A stretch of 54,970 bases of DNA from Planctomycetaceae bacterium (GTDB lineage Bacteria > Planctomycetota > Planctomycetia > Planctomycetales > Planctomycetaceae). The stretch covers positions 92,555 through 147,524 of the forward strand of contig CANJQC010000001.1 in NCBI GenBank assembly GCA_947476295.1, given 5' to 3'. Made by a program: the position numbers and the translations under genes. A model generated the notes under the pieces. That model was not told the DNA's origin and made no database searches. It was given only the letters and a program-made list of their open reading frames with translations. Within the stretch, counting starts at the first letter, position 1. Every line of letters begins with the position of its first letter. Positions 46,248 through 54,385 of the stretch are shown one piece after another.

Positions 46248-47255
46248 TCACGGACTGCAATCCGTTGCCAGATGAAACAAACAATCGCCGCGTTCAACGA
46301 GGCCCGGGACGCGGCGGCAAATAATCGTGCCGGATTGGGCGAAGTGCGTAAGCACTGGTTCGCGCCACGGCGTCTGAGGACAATACACGGCCGCTGCGGC
46401 CTGACCAGCGCACACGTCATCGCCGAGTTCGACCAGTGGCTCCCACAGTCCGTAATCTGGACTGTAGACATAGTAGTCACTGCCGCAGACTTCCATGATT
46501 CGGGTCGGTAGCGGATCTTGCCCGACATCGACGTCTGGCAGGACGGCAATGTGTTTCAGCACTCGGCGGACTCCTCGTTCAGCGATCGCCACGGACTGCA
46601 CGGAAGCCGTTCCCGATCCGCCCAACTCGGTACCAATTGCCGCGACCTTCGCGCGATTTGCAGCGGCCAGCATGGTCCGATCCTCGCCGCCTGGATAGGC
46701 AAAATATGCCAGCGGGGCAGCAAATGCTCGCAGCATATTGAGCTGCGTGGCTGCAAGTTGATCGTCCTCGGATGGGGTCGCCAGCGCGCTGGGAAGGTAC
46801 ATAAGGGAACTGCCGCCGGAATGAAGATCGATCGCGAAATCCGCGATTGAAAGCAGTTCGCTCTCGATATAATGCGCGATTGCCGCCGTGGGACGACCAT
46901 CCGGATCACCGGGGAACGAGCGGTTGAGATTCGAATCGTCAATCGGTGACGTGCGCAACCCCGCGATCACGGCCGGATAATTCGCGGCTGGCAGCATGAT
47001 GATGCGACCGCATACTGTTTCCGGTTCGAGTTCACGACAAAGTTTCATCAGCGCGAGCTGGCCTTCATATTCATCGCCGTGATTCCCGGCCGTCAGCAGT
47101 ACGGTTGGTCCGGTGCCGTTTTTCAGGACAATGATCGGGATGGCGATCCAGCCGTAGGCCGAACGATGAATCGAATGCGGCAATCTCAGGAAACACTGCT
47201 GCTTACCGTCACGCCCGAAATCGATCTCGGAAGTGATCCGGGACTTGCGTGTCAT
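46248..47255 (-). CDS. Succinylglutamate desuccinylase/aspartoacylase-family deacylase (DoeB-like)
   Basis: 335 residues, Zn-dependent M14-like deacylase. Metal ligands are visible in TAGNHGDEYEG (His/Glu) and IDLHSGG (His), and the family segment NLNRSFPGDPDG is present. The arrangement resembles N-acetyl-L-2,4-diaminobutyrate deacetylase (DoeB) of ectoine breakdown, but no ectoine gene is near, so the substrate remains open. The ATG at 47255 has AAGGAG 10 bases upstream; an upstream frame adds 22 residues without such a site. Cytosolic. Confidence 0.85.
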   Translation of the reverse strand: MTRKSRITSEIDFGRDGKQQCFLRLPHSIHRSAYGWIAIPIIVLKNGTGPTVLLTAGNHGDEYEGQLALMKLCRELEPETVCGRIIMLPAANYPAVIAGLRTSPIDDSNLNRSFPGDPDGRPTAAIAHYIESELLSIADFAIDLHSGGSSLMYLPSALATPSEDDQLAATQLNMLRAFAAPLAYFAYPGGEDRTMLAAANRAKVAAIGTELGGSGTASVQSVAIAERGVRRVLKHIAVLPDVDVGQDPLPTRIMEVCGSDYYVYSPDYGLWEPLVELGDDVCAGQAAAAVYCPQTPWREPVLTHFAQSGTIICRRVPGLVERGDCLFHLATDCSP

Positions 47256-47301
47256 GTCCACGTGCTCCTTACTTGCTGGAACTTTTGCCGATTCTGTGAT
47301 T

Positions 47302-47499
47302 TCAAACAATTTGCCAATCAATCTCGTCTGCAGGCTGCTCGTTGAATGCGAATGATACGGACGTACCGCCGGTGTGAATAGACATCACGACCTCCTTCCA
47401 TCCCGGGCCGGGCTGATTGGAATTTTGCCGTTCAACACTTTCCATGTCGGTGAGTTCCCGGGCGTTTCGCTTCGGCAACCGAGACGCATGCCAGATCAC
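47302..47499 (-). CDS. Short open frame upstream of the deacylase; maybe a gene truncated by an element
   Basis: 65 codons from ATG 47499, or a 27-residue peptide from ATG 47385. The latter has the strongest Shine-Dalgarno in the window (AAGGAGGT, 4 bases before ATG). The frame is open upstream as far as the TIR at 47532-47554, where a TAG stops it, and reads TEQNCPLAVIWHASRLPK, so it looks like a coding tail cut by the neighbouring element. No family recognised. It could also be a leader for the deacylase, 46 bases downstream. Confidence 0.35.
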   Translation of the reverse strand: MIWHASRLPKRNARELTDMESVERQNSNQPGPGWKEVVMSIHTGGTSVSFAFNEQPADEIDWQIV

Positions 47500-47531
47500 A
47501 GCCAGCGGACAATTCTGTTCAGTGATATTTG

Positions 47532-48019
47532 CTGACTCTGCCGGAATCTATGTCTGAACAAAAGTCGAGTTCCCTTCTCGGTCAAAAGTTGGCATCCTTA
47601 TCTCTGCTCAAGCGAGGAGGGAGCCATCATAGATGCAGCGACGAGAACTCGACGGTGTTGTCGTACGCGGGAGAGCCGGGGTTTGCAAGCCGGTCGCGGG
47701 AGCAGGCAGATCTGCTTGAAAATGGATCGCGAATTGTCTGATTGAATCTGGGCGAACCCGACAGAGGTCTGGGCGTTGATCGACGAGCAGTTGCGGCAGA
47801 CTCCCGAATTGTTTCCAGCGGGGATGGAGGCCGGGGTTCGGCTGGGTGTTGTTACTGAACTTCATACCTTTTGCCTCACGCGCCAACCAGCTCCGCGCGT
47901 TCGCTAGCCCTACGCACCGCGTCAACCAAAAACAATACCATGACGACTGGCTCCAAAACCTCTTGCTCTTCGCCTCACTCGCCGGCACTCAACAAAGGAC
48001 ATAGAATCCGGCAGAGTCA
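47532..48019. mobile_element. ~490 bp degraded element with 22 bp TIRs and a possible transposase remnant
   Basis: Left TIR at 47532-47554 (CTGACTCTGCCGG and on) and right TIR at 47998-48019 are inverted copies of about 22 bp with one mismatch. Inside (47746-47843) the plus strand encodes a short stretch, TEVWALIDEQLRQTPELFPA plus GMEAGVRL, that resembles the N-terminus of a transposase family common in planctomycetes and cyanobacteria ('ELFP.G...G.RL'). The frame breaks on both sides. The rest is non-coding. No exact direct repeats flank it. It probably is a deletion derivative of an IS. Confidence 0.55.
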
Positions 48020-48088
48020 AAATTTTTGAATGTCGCCATCGAACAATGGCAAAATCGAGCTGAGAGCCCTTGACAGGAGAAACCGATA

Positions 48089-48697
48089 ATGACTGAATCA
48101 GAATCACCGAAATACTGGCCACCTCTGGGCCTTCCTGTAGGAAGTGTGCGCGCGTTACTCACTCTTTTCATTGTGGCGGTGGTGACGACGAGCGTGGCTC
48201 GAGGAGAGAATCTGGATCTGATCTGGACGGAGACTCTGCTGATCGCGATGGCCCACTACTTTACGTCACGGAGGTTTGTGTCACTTCCACCGGAAGTCCT
48301 GAAAAGGATTCAGCAGGAAGGAATCCTCGATCAGGAATCTCACCCGCTTTATCTGCCACGACACAGCATCCGTTTCCTGATCATCGCCGCCTTTGTCGGG
48401 CTGGGAGTTTACCTGTATCAGCACCAGAAACTGATGAATGATCCACGAGCGATGTCCCTGCTCAGCATTGTGACCGCATATGTCTGCGGGGCGATGTTGA
48501 AAGGCGTCAGTTCCTGGTTCGGAGGCCGCACGGGCCGACAGCCTTCTTCAATGTGGGGCGATATCAAAGCCGTTGTCGTGCTGCTGGCCGTGGGCATCGC
48601 CGGAATTCCTGAACTGATGTCAATGCCCGATTTGCTGCCGCCGGAAGCTCACCGAATTGCACTGAGCCTGATGCTGTTCTATTTTGGATCCCGGTAA
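48089..48697 (+). CDS. Multi-pass membrane protein of unknown function
   Basis: 202 residues with about five hydrophobic segments (around 20-38, 46-58, 95-110, 123-140, 160-200). Hydrophilic loops are short and basic; one contains FGGRTGRQPSSMWGDIKA. No known channel or transporter motif is seen. AGGAG lies about 10 bases before ATG. The gene starts 69 bases right of the mobile element, so its promoter may lie inside or next to the right TIR. Confidence 0.75.
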   Translation: MTESESPKYWPPLGLPVGSVRALLTLFIVAVVTTSVARGENLDLIWTETLLIAMAHYFTSRRFVSLPPEVLKRIQQEGILDQESHPLYLPRHSIRFLIIAAFVGLGVYLYQHQKLMNDPRAMSLLSIVTAYVCGAMLKGVSSWFGGRTGRQPSSMWGDIKAVVVLLAVGIAGIPELMSMPDLLPPEAHRIALSLMLFYFGSR

Positions 48698-48768
48698 GAC
48701 AGGTAACTGCGTGTGGGATCGCCTGGGAGATTTTGAGTAGCTCGAAAGTGGAGGCATGTGGCGACAAT

Positions 48769-48912
48769 GCTCCTAACCCCCATGGTTCCTCGCGACCTGG
48801 GAACAATCATCCTAAAGTGCCTGAACAAGGACCGTTTCAAACGCTACGAGAGTGCGCGGGAACTTGCCGCCGACATCGGCCGCTGGCAGAAGGGCGATCC
48901 GGAACACGCGGA
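48769..48912 (+). pseudogene. Fragment of a Ser/Thr protein kinase (C-terminal lobe)
   Basis: Reads TPMVPRDLGTIILKCLNKDR then FKRYESARELAADIGRWQKG and DPEHAE, which is the end of a eukaryotic-like kinase C-lobe (VPRDL.TI.LKCL.KD..RRY.SA.ELA.DL.R.L.GEP). No N-lobe, HRD or DFG motif precedes it. It lies directly before xseA and in the same direction, and is a broken gene, not an N-terminal extension of XseA. Confidence 0.6.
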
Positions 48913-48971
48913 AGATGTGAACTCACCTCGGTGTTTTGCTCAGAAAGTTTTGAATCGCTACGCTACGCAGT

Positions 48972-50159
48972 ATGAGCGAACTACCAGTCATTAGCGTCAC
49001 GGAACTCGTGACAGCCTTTAAAGAGGTTGTCGAAACAGCATTGCCGCCATGCAGCGTTGAGGGAGAAATCTCGAATTGCCGCATGAGTCCCGCCGGGCAC
49101 TGGTATCTGACGCTCAAAGATGAAACGTCCGAAATCAGCGCGGTGATCTGGCGAAGCGCGGCGGCTCGGATTAAGTTTGTGCCCAAAGACGGCATGAAAG
49201 TTCTGGCGACAGGTTCGCTGCAGGTCTACGTCGCTCGCGGCACCTGCCAGTTTGTGATTTTGAAACTAATGCCGCAGGGTGTCGGTGAACTCGAAATGGC
49301 GTTTCGTCAGCTACGCGACAAACTGGCGGCGGAAGGACTGTTTGAGGAATCCAGAAAGCGGCCAATCCCGCGCATCCCCAAACGCATTGCGCTGGTCACA
49401 AGCCCGACAAGTGCCGCAGTTCGCGACATGATTCAGGTGATCACGCGACGCTGGCCGGCGGCTCGGATTGTCGTTGTGCCCGTTCGAGTTCAGGGCGAAG
49501 GGGCGGCAGAGGACATTGTACGCGCATTGCGGAACGTGCATCGCATTTCAGATGTGGACGTAGTGATCGCCGGGCGCGGCGGTGGGAGTCTGGAAGACCT
49601 TTGGTGCTTCAATGAAGAAAAGGTCGCTCGTGCCATCGTGGCGTGTCGTGTTCCTGTCATCAGTGCCGTCGGGCACGAAATCGATGTCTCAATCGCCGAC
49701 CTTGTTGCCGATCGCCGCGCGCTGACTCCCAGTGAAGCAGGTGAACTGGTGGTGCCGTCTGTTCAGGATTTGCGCGATTCACTGGAATACACGGCTCAGC
49801 GAATGCGGCAGGTTCTTCGCAACTGCGTAGAGCGAATACGTCTGCAACTGAGCGCAATTGAAGCTCGGTCCGTTCTTCAACGCCCCATGACGCTCATTGA
49901 TCAACGCCGCATGTCTTGCGACGAACTTGGACAACGCATCGTGACGGCAATCAAACTCTTCGTCGAACGCCGCCAGCAAACGGTCGCCCGAACAGCCGCT
50001 TCACTGCACGCACTAAGTCCACTGCAGGTTCTGTCCAGAGGCTATTCACTGACTCAGACGGCCGATGGTCAAGTCTTGCGCGATGCCGATCAGGTATCAA
50101 CCGGCGATCAACTGATCACGCGGCTGGCAAGCGGAGTGGTACATTCCACGGTAAAGTGA
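48972..50159 (+). CDS. xseA: Exodeoxyribonuclease VII large subunit
   Basis: 395 residues. The complex with XseB degrades single-stranded DNA, contributing to mismatch repair and clearing of damaged DNA; cytoplasmic. An N-terminal OB-fold (VEGEISNCRMSPAGHWYLTLKDE) is followed by the nuclease domain: RIALVTSPTSAAVRDMIQVI, VVIAGRGGGSLEDLWCFNEE and PVISAVGHEIDVSIADLVADRRALTPSEAGEL, then a helical region and a C-terminal LSRGYSLTQTADGQVL. It is slightly shorter than the E. coli protein. xseB is not adjacent. A diverged copy of its last ~80 bases lies at 50375-50457. Confidence 0.95.
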   Translation: MSELPVISVTELVTAFKEVVETALPPCSVEGEISNCRMSPAGHWYLTLKDETSEISAVIWRSAAARIKFVPKDGMKVLATGSLQVYVARGTCQFVILKLMPQGVGELEMAFRQLRDKLAAEGLFEESRKRPIPRIPKRIALVTSPTSAAVRDMIQVITRRWPAARIVVVPVRVQGEGAAEDIVRALRNVHRISDVDVVIAGRGGGSLEDLWCFNEEKVARAIVACRVPVISAVGHEIDVSIADLVADRRALTPSEAGELVVPSVQDLRDSLEYTAQRMRQVLRNCVERIRLQLSAIEARSVLQRPMTLIDQRRMSCDELGQRIVTAIKLFVERRQQTVARTAASLHALSPLQVLSRGYSLTQTADGQVLRDADQVSTGDQLITRLASGVVHSTVK

Positions 50160-50374
50160 TTCATTGAAAAAGGATGGACATTCATGTCCGTCGCAGGGCC
50201 ATATACCCGCCATTGAGACAAGGAAAACAATCGGGGGTAGGCTTCTTTGATTGGTTCATCAATGATCCCTTCCCCGTTTGTTGTTCCCGGTTTTCCCCCA
50301 AGAGTTAGATCCGTCCATCAATCAATGCGACGAGTTTAGGAAGAGCGCGTACAGAGCGTCATCGAGACGCTTGG

Positions 50375-50457
50375 CAGGTTGCAACCGGCGACGTTCTGAT
50401 CACGCAGCCAGCGAGCGGCGTTGTGAATTCCACTCCAAGCTGATTCATTGAAAAAGG
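50375..50457 (+). repeat. Duplicated, diverged 3' end of xseA
   Basis: 83 bases aligning without gaps to 50091-50173 at about 77% identity by eye. Translated, QVATGDVLITQPASGVVNST matches XseA's QVSTGDQLITRLASGVVHST, and the stop codon and the following TGATTCATTGAAAAAGG are shared. After the MITE, 50641-50690 continues the similarity to the DNA behind the first copy. A remnant, not a gene. Confidence 0.8.
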
Positions 50458-50632
50458 CTGACTCTAACGGATTCTATGTGCGAAGGTTTTATTCAGGAAT
50501 TTAGAACACTAATCTGCGCTGATCTTCACTAATCCGAATTAGCGAAGATTAGTGCAGATGAGTGTTCCACATCTTTTTTCCACGCAAATTGGTTGGGCGA
50601 AAGCACTCGCACATAGAAAACGTTAGTGTCAG
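50458..50632. mobile_element. 175 bp MITE with 24 bp TIRs and flanking direct repeat
   Basis: TIRs at 50458-50481 and 50609-50632 (start CTGACTCTAACGGATTCTAT) match at 21 of 24 positions by eye. Flanks are AAAAAGG on the left (50451-50457) and AAAAAGG on the right (50634-50640), a probable target-site duplication. The interior has a 64 base palindrome (50504-50567; 26 of 30 arm positions match), no frame and no transposase. Confidence 0.85.
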
Positions 50633-50779
50633 AAAAAAGGAGGAGGACATTCATATTCCTCGCAGTGCCAGATACACTTCGTTGAGCCGGAATTCTTTGT
50701 GATTTAGCCGCCATTCGGCAATAGGACGTTTTCGGGTGAAGTCTCGGACAAGAATGTCCAAGGTACGGGAATTGCGGGA

Positions 50780-52075
50780 TTACTTCGGTGGAAATCGCCA
50801 GCCGTCCGGGATGCGGGCGTTCTTGCGGACGCAGGGGATTCCGTCGCGGACGAGAATCTCGCCGAAATCACAGTCCGGCGACGGTGCTTCACTCGCGACA
50901 ATTCTTGCGTTGCGACCGATGCAGACGTTCTTATCCAGCAGAGCCCCTTCAATAAAGGCTCCCTCGCCGATGCCCCACAACGCCTTTGAGTCACCGACGG
51001 AGTACAAATGGTCGTCGGTTGTCGGATAAAAATCGGCACCCATCACGACGGAATTCTTTAGGGTCACGTTCTTGCCAACGTGTGTCCTCATCCCCACGAC
51101 AGATTTTTCGATGATCGTACTGGTGCCGATGAAACAACCGTCCGCGATTAAACTATCACGCACCGTGCAGGATGCCATTCGTGTCGATGGCAGAAAGCGT
51201 GGCCGCGTGAAAATGGGCGCTCGGCGATCCGCAAACAGAAACGCGGGGTTGGCGTCCGTCAACGCCAGATTGGCATCGTAGAATGCTTTGATCGTGCCGA
51301 TATCTTCCCAGTATCCGTCGAACAGATGCGTCTGGACATGGTGATGCCGAATGGCCATTGGAAAAATGTGATGTCCGAAATCGTCGTGGCTGGTGGATTC
51401 CAGCAGATCGACAAGCAAATCACGGTTCCACAGATAGATGCCCATGCTGGCCAGATATTCGCGACCGTTTGCCTGGATCCCCTTGCTTTCAATCCATTCG
51501 GCAGGTGTACGAACTTTCGCGAGTGAAGCATCGTCCCGGGGCTTTTCAACGAAATCGATAACTCTGCCGGTATCGTTCAATTGCATAATCCCAAAGCCTC
51601 GCGCGGCATCGGCGTGAACCGGGACCGTGGAAATTGTCACATCCGCGTTCGCGTTGATGTGCGTCGCCATCATCTCCTTAAAATTCATACGGTAAAGCTG
51701 GTCGCCGGACAGAATCAACACATACTTAATGCCATACTCTTTCAAAAAACGTACCTGTTTGCGGACGGCATCGGCTGTACCCTGATACCAGGCGGTACCT
51801 TCCAGTGTCTGCTGTGCAGCGAGGATTTCGACGAAGCCATTGTGAAAAAGGTCAAAATTGTAGGTCTGGCGAATGTGTCGATGCAGACTGACTGAATTAA
51901 ACTGCGTCAGCACATACATTCGACTGATGTCGCTGTTGATGCAGTTGGAAATCGGAACGTCGATCAGTCGATACTTTCCGCCCAGCGGCACGGCGGGCTT
52001 GGATCGGTATTCGGTCAGCGGCAGCAACCGTGTTCCCTTACCTCCCCCAAGAATCAAGCAGACTATATGACGCAT
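50780..52075 (-). CDS. glgC: Glucose-1-phosphate adenylyltransferase (ADP-glucose pyrophosphorylase)
   Basis: Makes ADP-glucose from glucose-1-phosphate and ATP, the first committed step of glycogen synthesis; cytoplasmic. 431 residues. The nucleotidyltransferase motif LGGGKGTRLLPLTEYRSKPA, then GGKYRLIDVPISNCINS, WYQGTADAVRKQ, LSGDQLYRMNF and VDFVEKP-type VIDFVEKPRDD are all present, followed by a beta-helix domain ending in GRNARIV-type repeats. The ATG at 52075 has AAGGA 8 bases upstream; a longer frame adds 61 unsupported residues. No other glg gene is in the window. Divergent from the DUF1501 gene. Confidence 0.95.
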   Translation of the reverse strand: MRHIVCLILGGGKGTRLLPLTEYRSKPAVPLGGKYRLIDVPISNCINSDISRMYVLTQFNSVSLHRHIRQTYNFDLFHNGFVEILAAQQTLEGTAWYQGTADAVRKQVRFLKEYGIKYVLILSGDQLYRMNFKEMMATHINANADVTISTVPVHADAARGFGIMQLNDTGRVIDFVEKPRDDASLAKVRTPAEWIESKGIQANGREYLASMGIYLWNRDLLVDLLESTSHDDFGHHIFPMAIRHHHVQTHLFDGYWEDIGTIKAFYDANLALTDANPAFLFADRRAPIFTRPRFLPSTRMASCTVRDSLIADGCFIGTSTIIEKSVVGMRTHVGKNVTLKNSVVMGADFYPTTDDHLYSVGDSKALWGIGEGAFIEGALLDKNVCIGRNARIVASEAPSPDCDFGEILVRDGIPCVRKNARIPDGWRFPPK

Positions 52076-52300
52076 GGTTCCATCCTTGTGGTAAAGTGTG
52101 CGGGTGAGTTCAACCGTGACGCTGCAGAGCTTAATCAATTCACCCGGGATTCGAAACGGAACCGAGGCGGCAACTTTAGAACATGCGCTGAATCCTGACC
52201 ACGACAATTTTTCACTTCGCTCTGGATGACGAATTGCATATGCTGGGCACAGCAGCATTTAGAATGCAGACTAACGACGCATTCCGCTTGACGATTTAAT

Positions 52301-53743
52301 ATGAACCCGGCCAAAATGAAACAGACTCAGCAATCAGCCAATGCTCAACATGCACGACGTGCGTTTCTGCACAGTTCCGCGATGGGGCTGGGCGGCGTGG
52401 CGTTATCGACACTGCTCAATTCCGAATCAACGGCCTCAGAACGAGCGATGGCCGTACGTGATTCGCATTTTCCGCCGCGCGCGAAGAATGTCATTTTTTT
52501 GTTTATGGCGGGCGGACCCAGTCAACTTGAATTGTTCACCCCCAAGCCCGTTCTAAATCAGTATCATGGGCAAACGCCTCCGGCGAGCATGACGGAGGGA
52601 CGTCGATTTGCCTTCCTTCCGCCAGATGCCAAATTGCTCGGTTCAAATCGGCATTTCGGACGCTGGGGTGATTGCGGGATGGATTTGAGCGAAGTGCTGC
52701 CACATCACCGGGCAATCGTCGATGACGTATGCTGGGTTCGAAGCGTGGCGACGGACGTCTTCAATCACGGACCAGCCAAGCTGTTCATGAACTGTGGCTT
52801 TCAGGCGCCGGGGCGTCCGAGTCTCGGTTCGTGGGTCACTTATGGTCTTGGGAGCGAATCGAGCAGTTTACCAGGTTTCGTGGTGCTGCAATCCGGTCCC
52901 CGAGGACCTCGCGCGGGCAACACACTGTGGTCGAGCGGGTTTTTGCCGACCAGCCTGCAGGGCGTTCCATTTCGCAGCAAAGGCAATCCGATTCTGAATC
53001 TTTCCAATCCGCCGGGCATCACGCGGGAGGCTCAAAGGGATTTCACAGACACGGTCGGACAACTTAATCGCCTGCGACTGGAAGAAGTCGGTGATCCGGA
53101 AATTGAAACTCGCATCAGCGCGTATGAAACAGCGTTTGCAATGCAAATGGCGGCGCCGGAACTGACACAGTTGGAAGCCGAGTCAAAATCTACGCTCGAA
53201 ATGTACGGCGCGGTGCCCGGCAAGGCGTCGTTCGCCAACAACTGCCTGCTAGCGCGGCGACTTGTCGAGCGCGGTGTGCGCTTTGTGCAGTTGTATCACA
53301 CGGACTGGGATCATCATGGCGGCAAGGGTGCCGATCTGGATGTGGCATTGGATGGTGTCTGCCGCGAAGTGGATCAGGCGTCGGCCGCGTTGGTACTGGA
53401 TCTGAAGGCCCGAGGATTGCTCAACGACACGCTCGTCATCTGGGGCGGAGAATTTGGTCGCACGCCGATGGGAGAACCGCGAGAGTCCATTGGTCGCGAT
53501 CATCACGTCGATGCCTTCACGATGTGGCTGGCGGGTGGCGGCGTCAAGCAAGGCCACATTTTCGGGGCGACGGATGAAATGGGGTTCGGGGCCATAGAAA
53601 ACCGCGTCCATGTTCACGATCTTCACGCGACGATTCTGCATTTGCTGGGGCTGGATCATAAGCGTCTGACGTATAGGTCTCAGGGCCGTGATTTCCGACT
53701 GACCGACGTGCATGGAGAACTCGTCAACGGAATCCTTGCATGA
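52301..53743 (+). CDS. DUF1501 domain protein, second copy (Tat-exported)
   Basis: 480 residues with the twin-arginine N-terminus HARRAFLHSSAMGLGGVALS. DUF1501 body as in the gene at 31218: RAKNVIFLFMAGGPSQLELF, SWVTYGLGSESSSLPGF, NNCLLARRLVERGVRFVQLYHTDWDHHGG, WGGEFGRTPMGEP, IGRDHHVDAFTMWLAGGGVKQG and LTYRSQGRDFRLTDVHGE. It is a diverged paralogue. Unlike the other, no DUF1549/DUF1553 partner is next to it. It is 36 bases upstream of the Uma2-like gene and in the same direction. Confidence 0.9.
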   Translation: MNPAKMKQTQQSANAQHARRAFLHSSAMGLGGVALSTLLNSESTASERAMAVRDSHFPPRAKNVIFLFMAGGPSQLELFTPKPVLNQYHGQTPPASMTEGRRFAFLPPDAKLLGSNRHFGRWGDCGMDLSEVLPHHRAIVDDVCWVRSVATDVFNHGPAKLFMNCGFQAPGRPSLGSWVTYGLGSESSSLPGFVVLQSGPRGPRAGNTLWSSGFLPTSLQGVPFRSKGNPILNLSNPPGITREAQRDFTDTVGQLNRLRLEEVGDPEIETRISAYETAFAMQMAAPELTQLEAESKSTLEMYGAVPGKASFANNCLLARRLVERGVRFVQLYHTDWDHHGGKGADLDVALDGVCREVDQASAALVLDLKARGLLNDTLVIWGGEFGRTPMGEPRESIGRDHHVDAFTMWLAGGGVKQGHIFGATDEMGFGAIENRVHVHDLHATILHLLGLDHKRLTYRSQGRDFRLTDVHGELVNGILA

Positions 53744-53779
53744 CACGCGAAACGCCTCCGCCATGCTGAGCCCCTTCAA

Positions 53780-54385
53780 ATGCTGAGCCCCTCTAATCTT
53801 TCCGCTCAAGACTTTGCGGAACTCAAGTATTCCCTTCCTGAAGCAGGTCGCTGGCATGAGTTGCACGATGGTCAAACCGTGCTGCTCTCGGCTCCCGATG
53901 ACTTACACGGGACGATTGTGTTCAATCTGTCCCGCGCTCTGGCGGAGTGGTTCAAGAGACAGCCTGAGCAGACGCGAGGCTATGCGTGTCACGACCTGGG
54001 TTTGCATGTGCATTCAGAACCGGACACGGTCTATATTCCAGCGATAAGTATTTTTCGCGAGGGCAAGCCGTTTGGCCAGTTTGACAATGTGATCGCGACG
54101 GAAGTTCCGCGCATCGTGATCGATGTGGCATCGTCGAATGATCGCCGTCGCGACATGCGATTGCGCACGACCGCCTACATGAAACACGGCATCGAATGCG
54201 TTTGGGTGCCCGACCCGTTCAAGAAAGAAGTCCAGGTCATACGCCGCTCCAGCCACACACGAGCGCTCGGCAAGTGGCAAGCTCTTGAAGTCAGCGACCT
54301 GCTTCCCGGCTTCACCATGCCCGTCGAAAATGTCTTCGTGGAACCAAAATGGTGGGGTCAAAAACCGCCGGAAGGCAGCGAGTAG
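53780..54385 (+). CDS. Uma2 (DUF820) family protein with altered active-site residues
   Basis: 201 residues, PD-(D/E)XK-like Uma2 fold. Family landmarks are GRWHELHDGQ, HGTIVFNLSRALAEWF, LGLHVHSEPDTVYIPAIS, PRIVIDVASSNDRRRDMRLRTTAYMKHG and VWVPDPFKKEVQVIRR. At the expected catalytic positions the sequence reads PA instead of PD, and IVIDV instead of E-V. The Lys is Arg/Thr (RLRTTAY). The nuclease may therefore be inactive. A 13-base direct repeat (ATGCTGAGCCCCT at 53763 and 53780) overlaps the start; I use the second ATG. Uma2 genes are numerous in planctomycetes and of unknown role. Confidence 0.8.
   Translation: MLSPSNLSAQDFAELKYSLPEAGRWHELHDGQTVLLSAPDDLHGTIVFNLSRALAEWFKRQPEQTRGYACHDLGLHVHSEPDTVYIPAISIFREGKPFGQFDNVIATEVPRIVIDVASSNDRRRDMRLRTTAYMKHGIECVWVPDPFKKEVQVIRRSSHTRALGKWQALEVSDLLPGFTMPVENVFVEPKWWGQKPPEGSE

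Larger units (their letters stand above)
50160..50779. other. Intergenic region: xseA tail duplication, MITE and repeats
   Basis: 620 bases without a gene. In order: end of xseA and a 3' flank; unrelated DNA (50220-50370); a second, diverged copy of the xseA 3' end (50375-50457); the 175 bp MITE (50458-50632); the continuation of the copied 3' flank (50641-50690). Confidence 0.7.
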
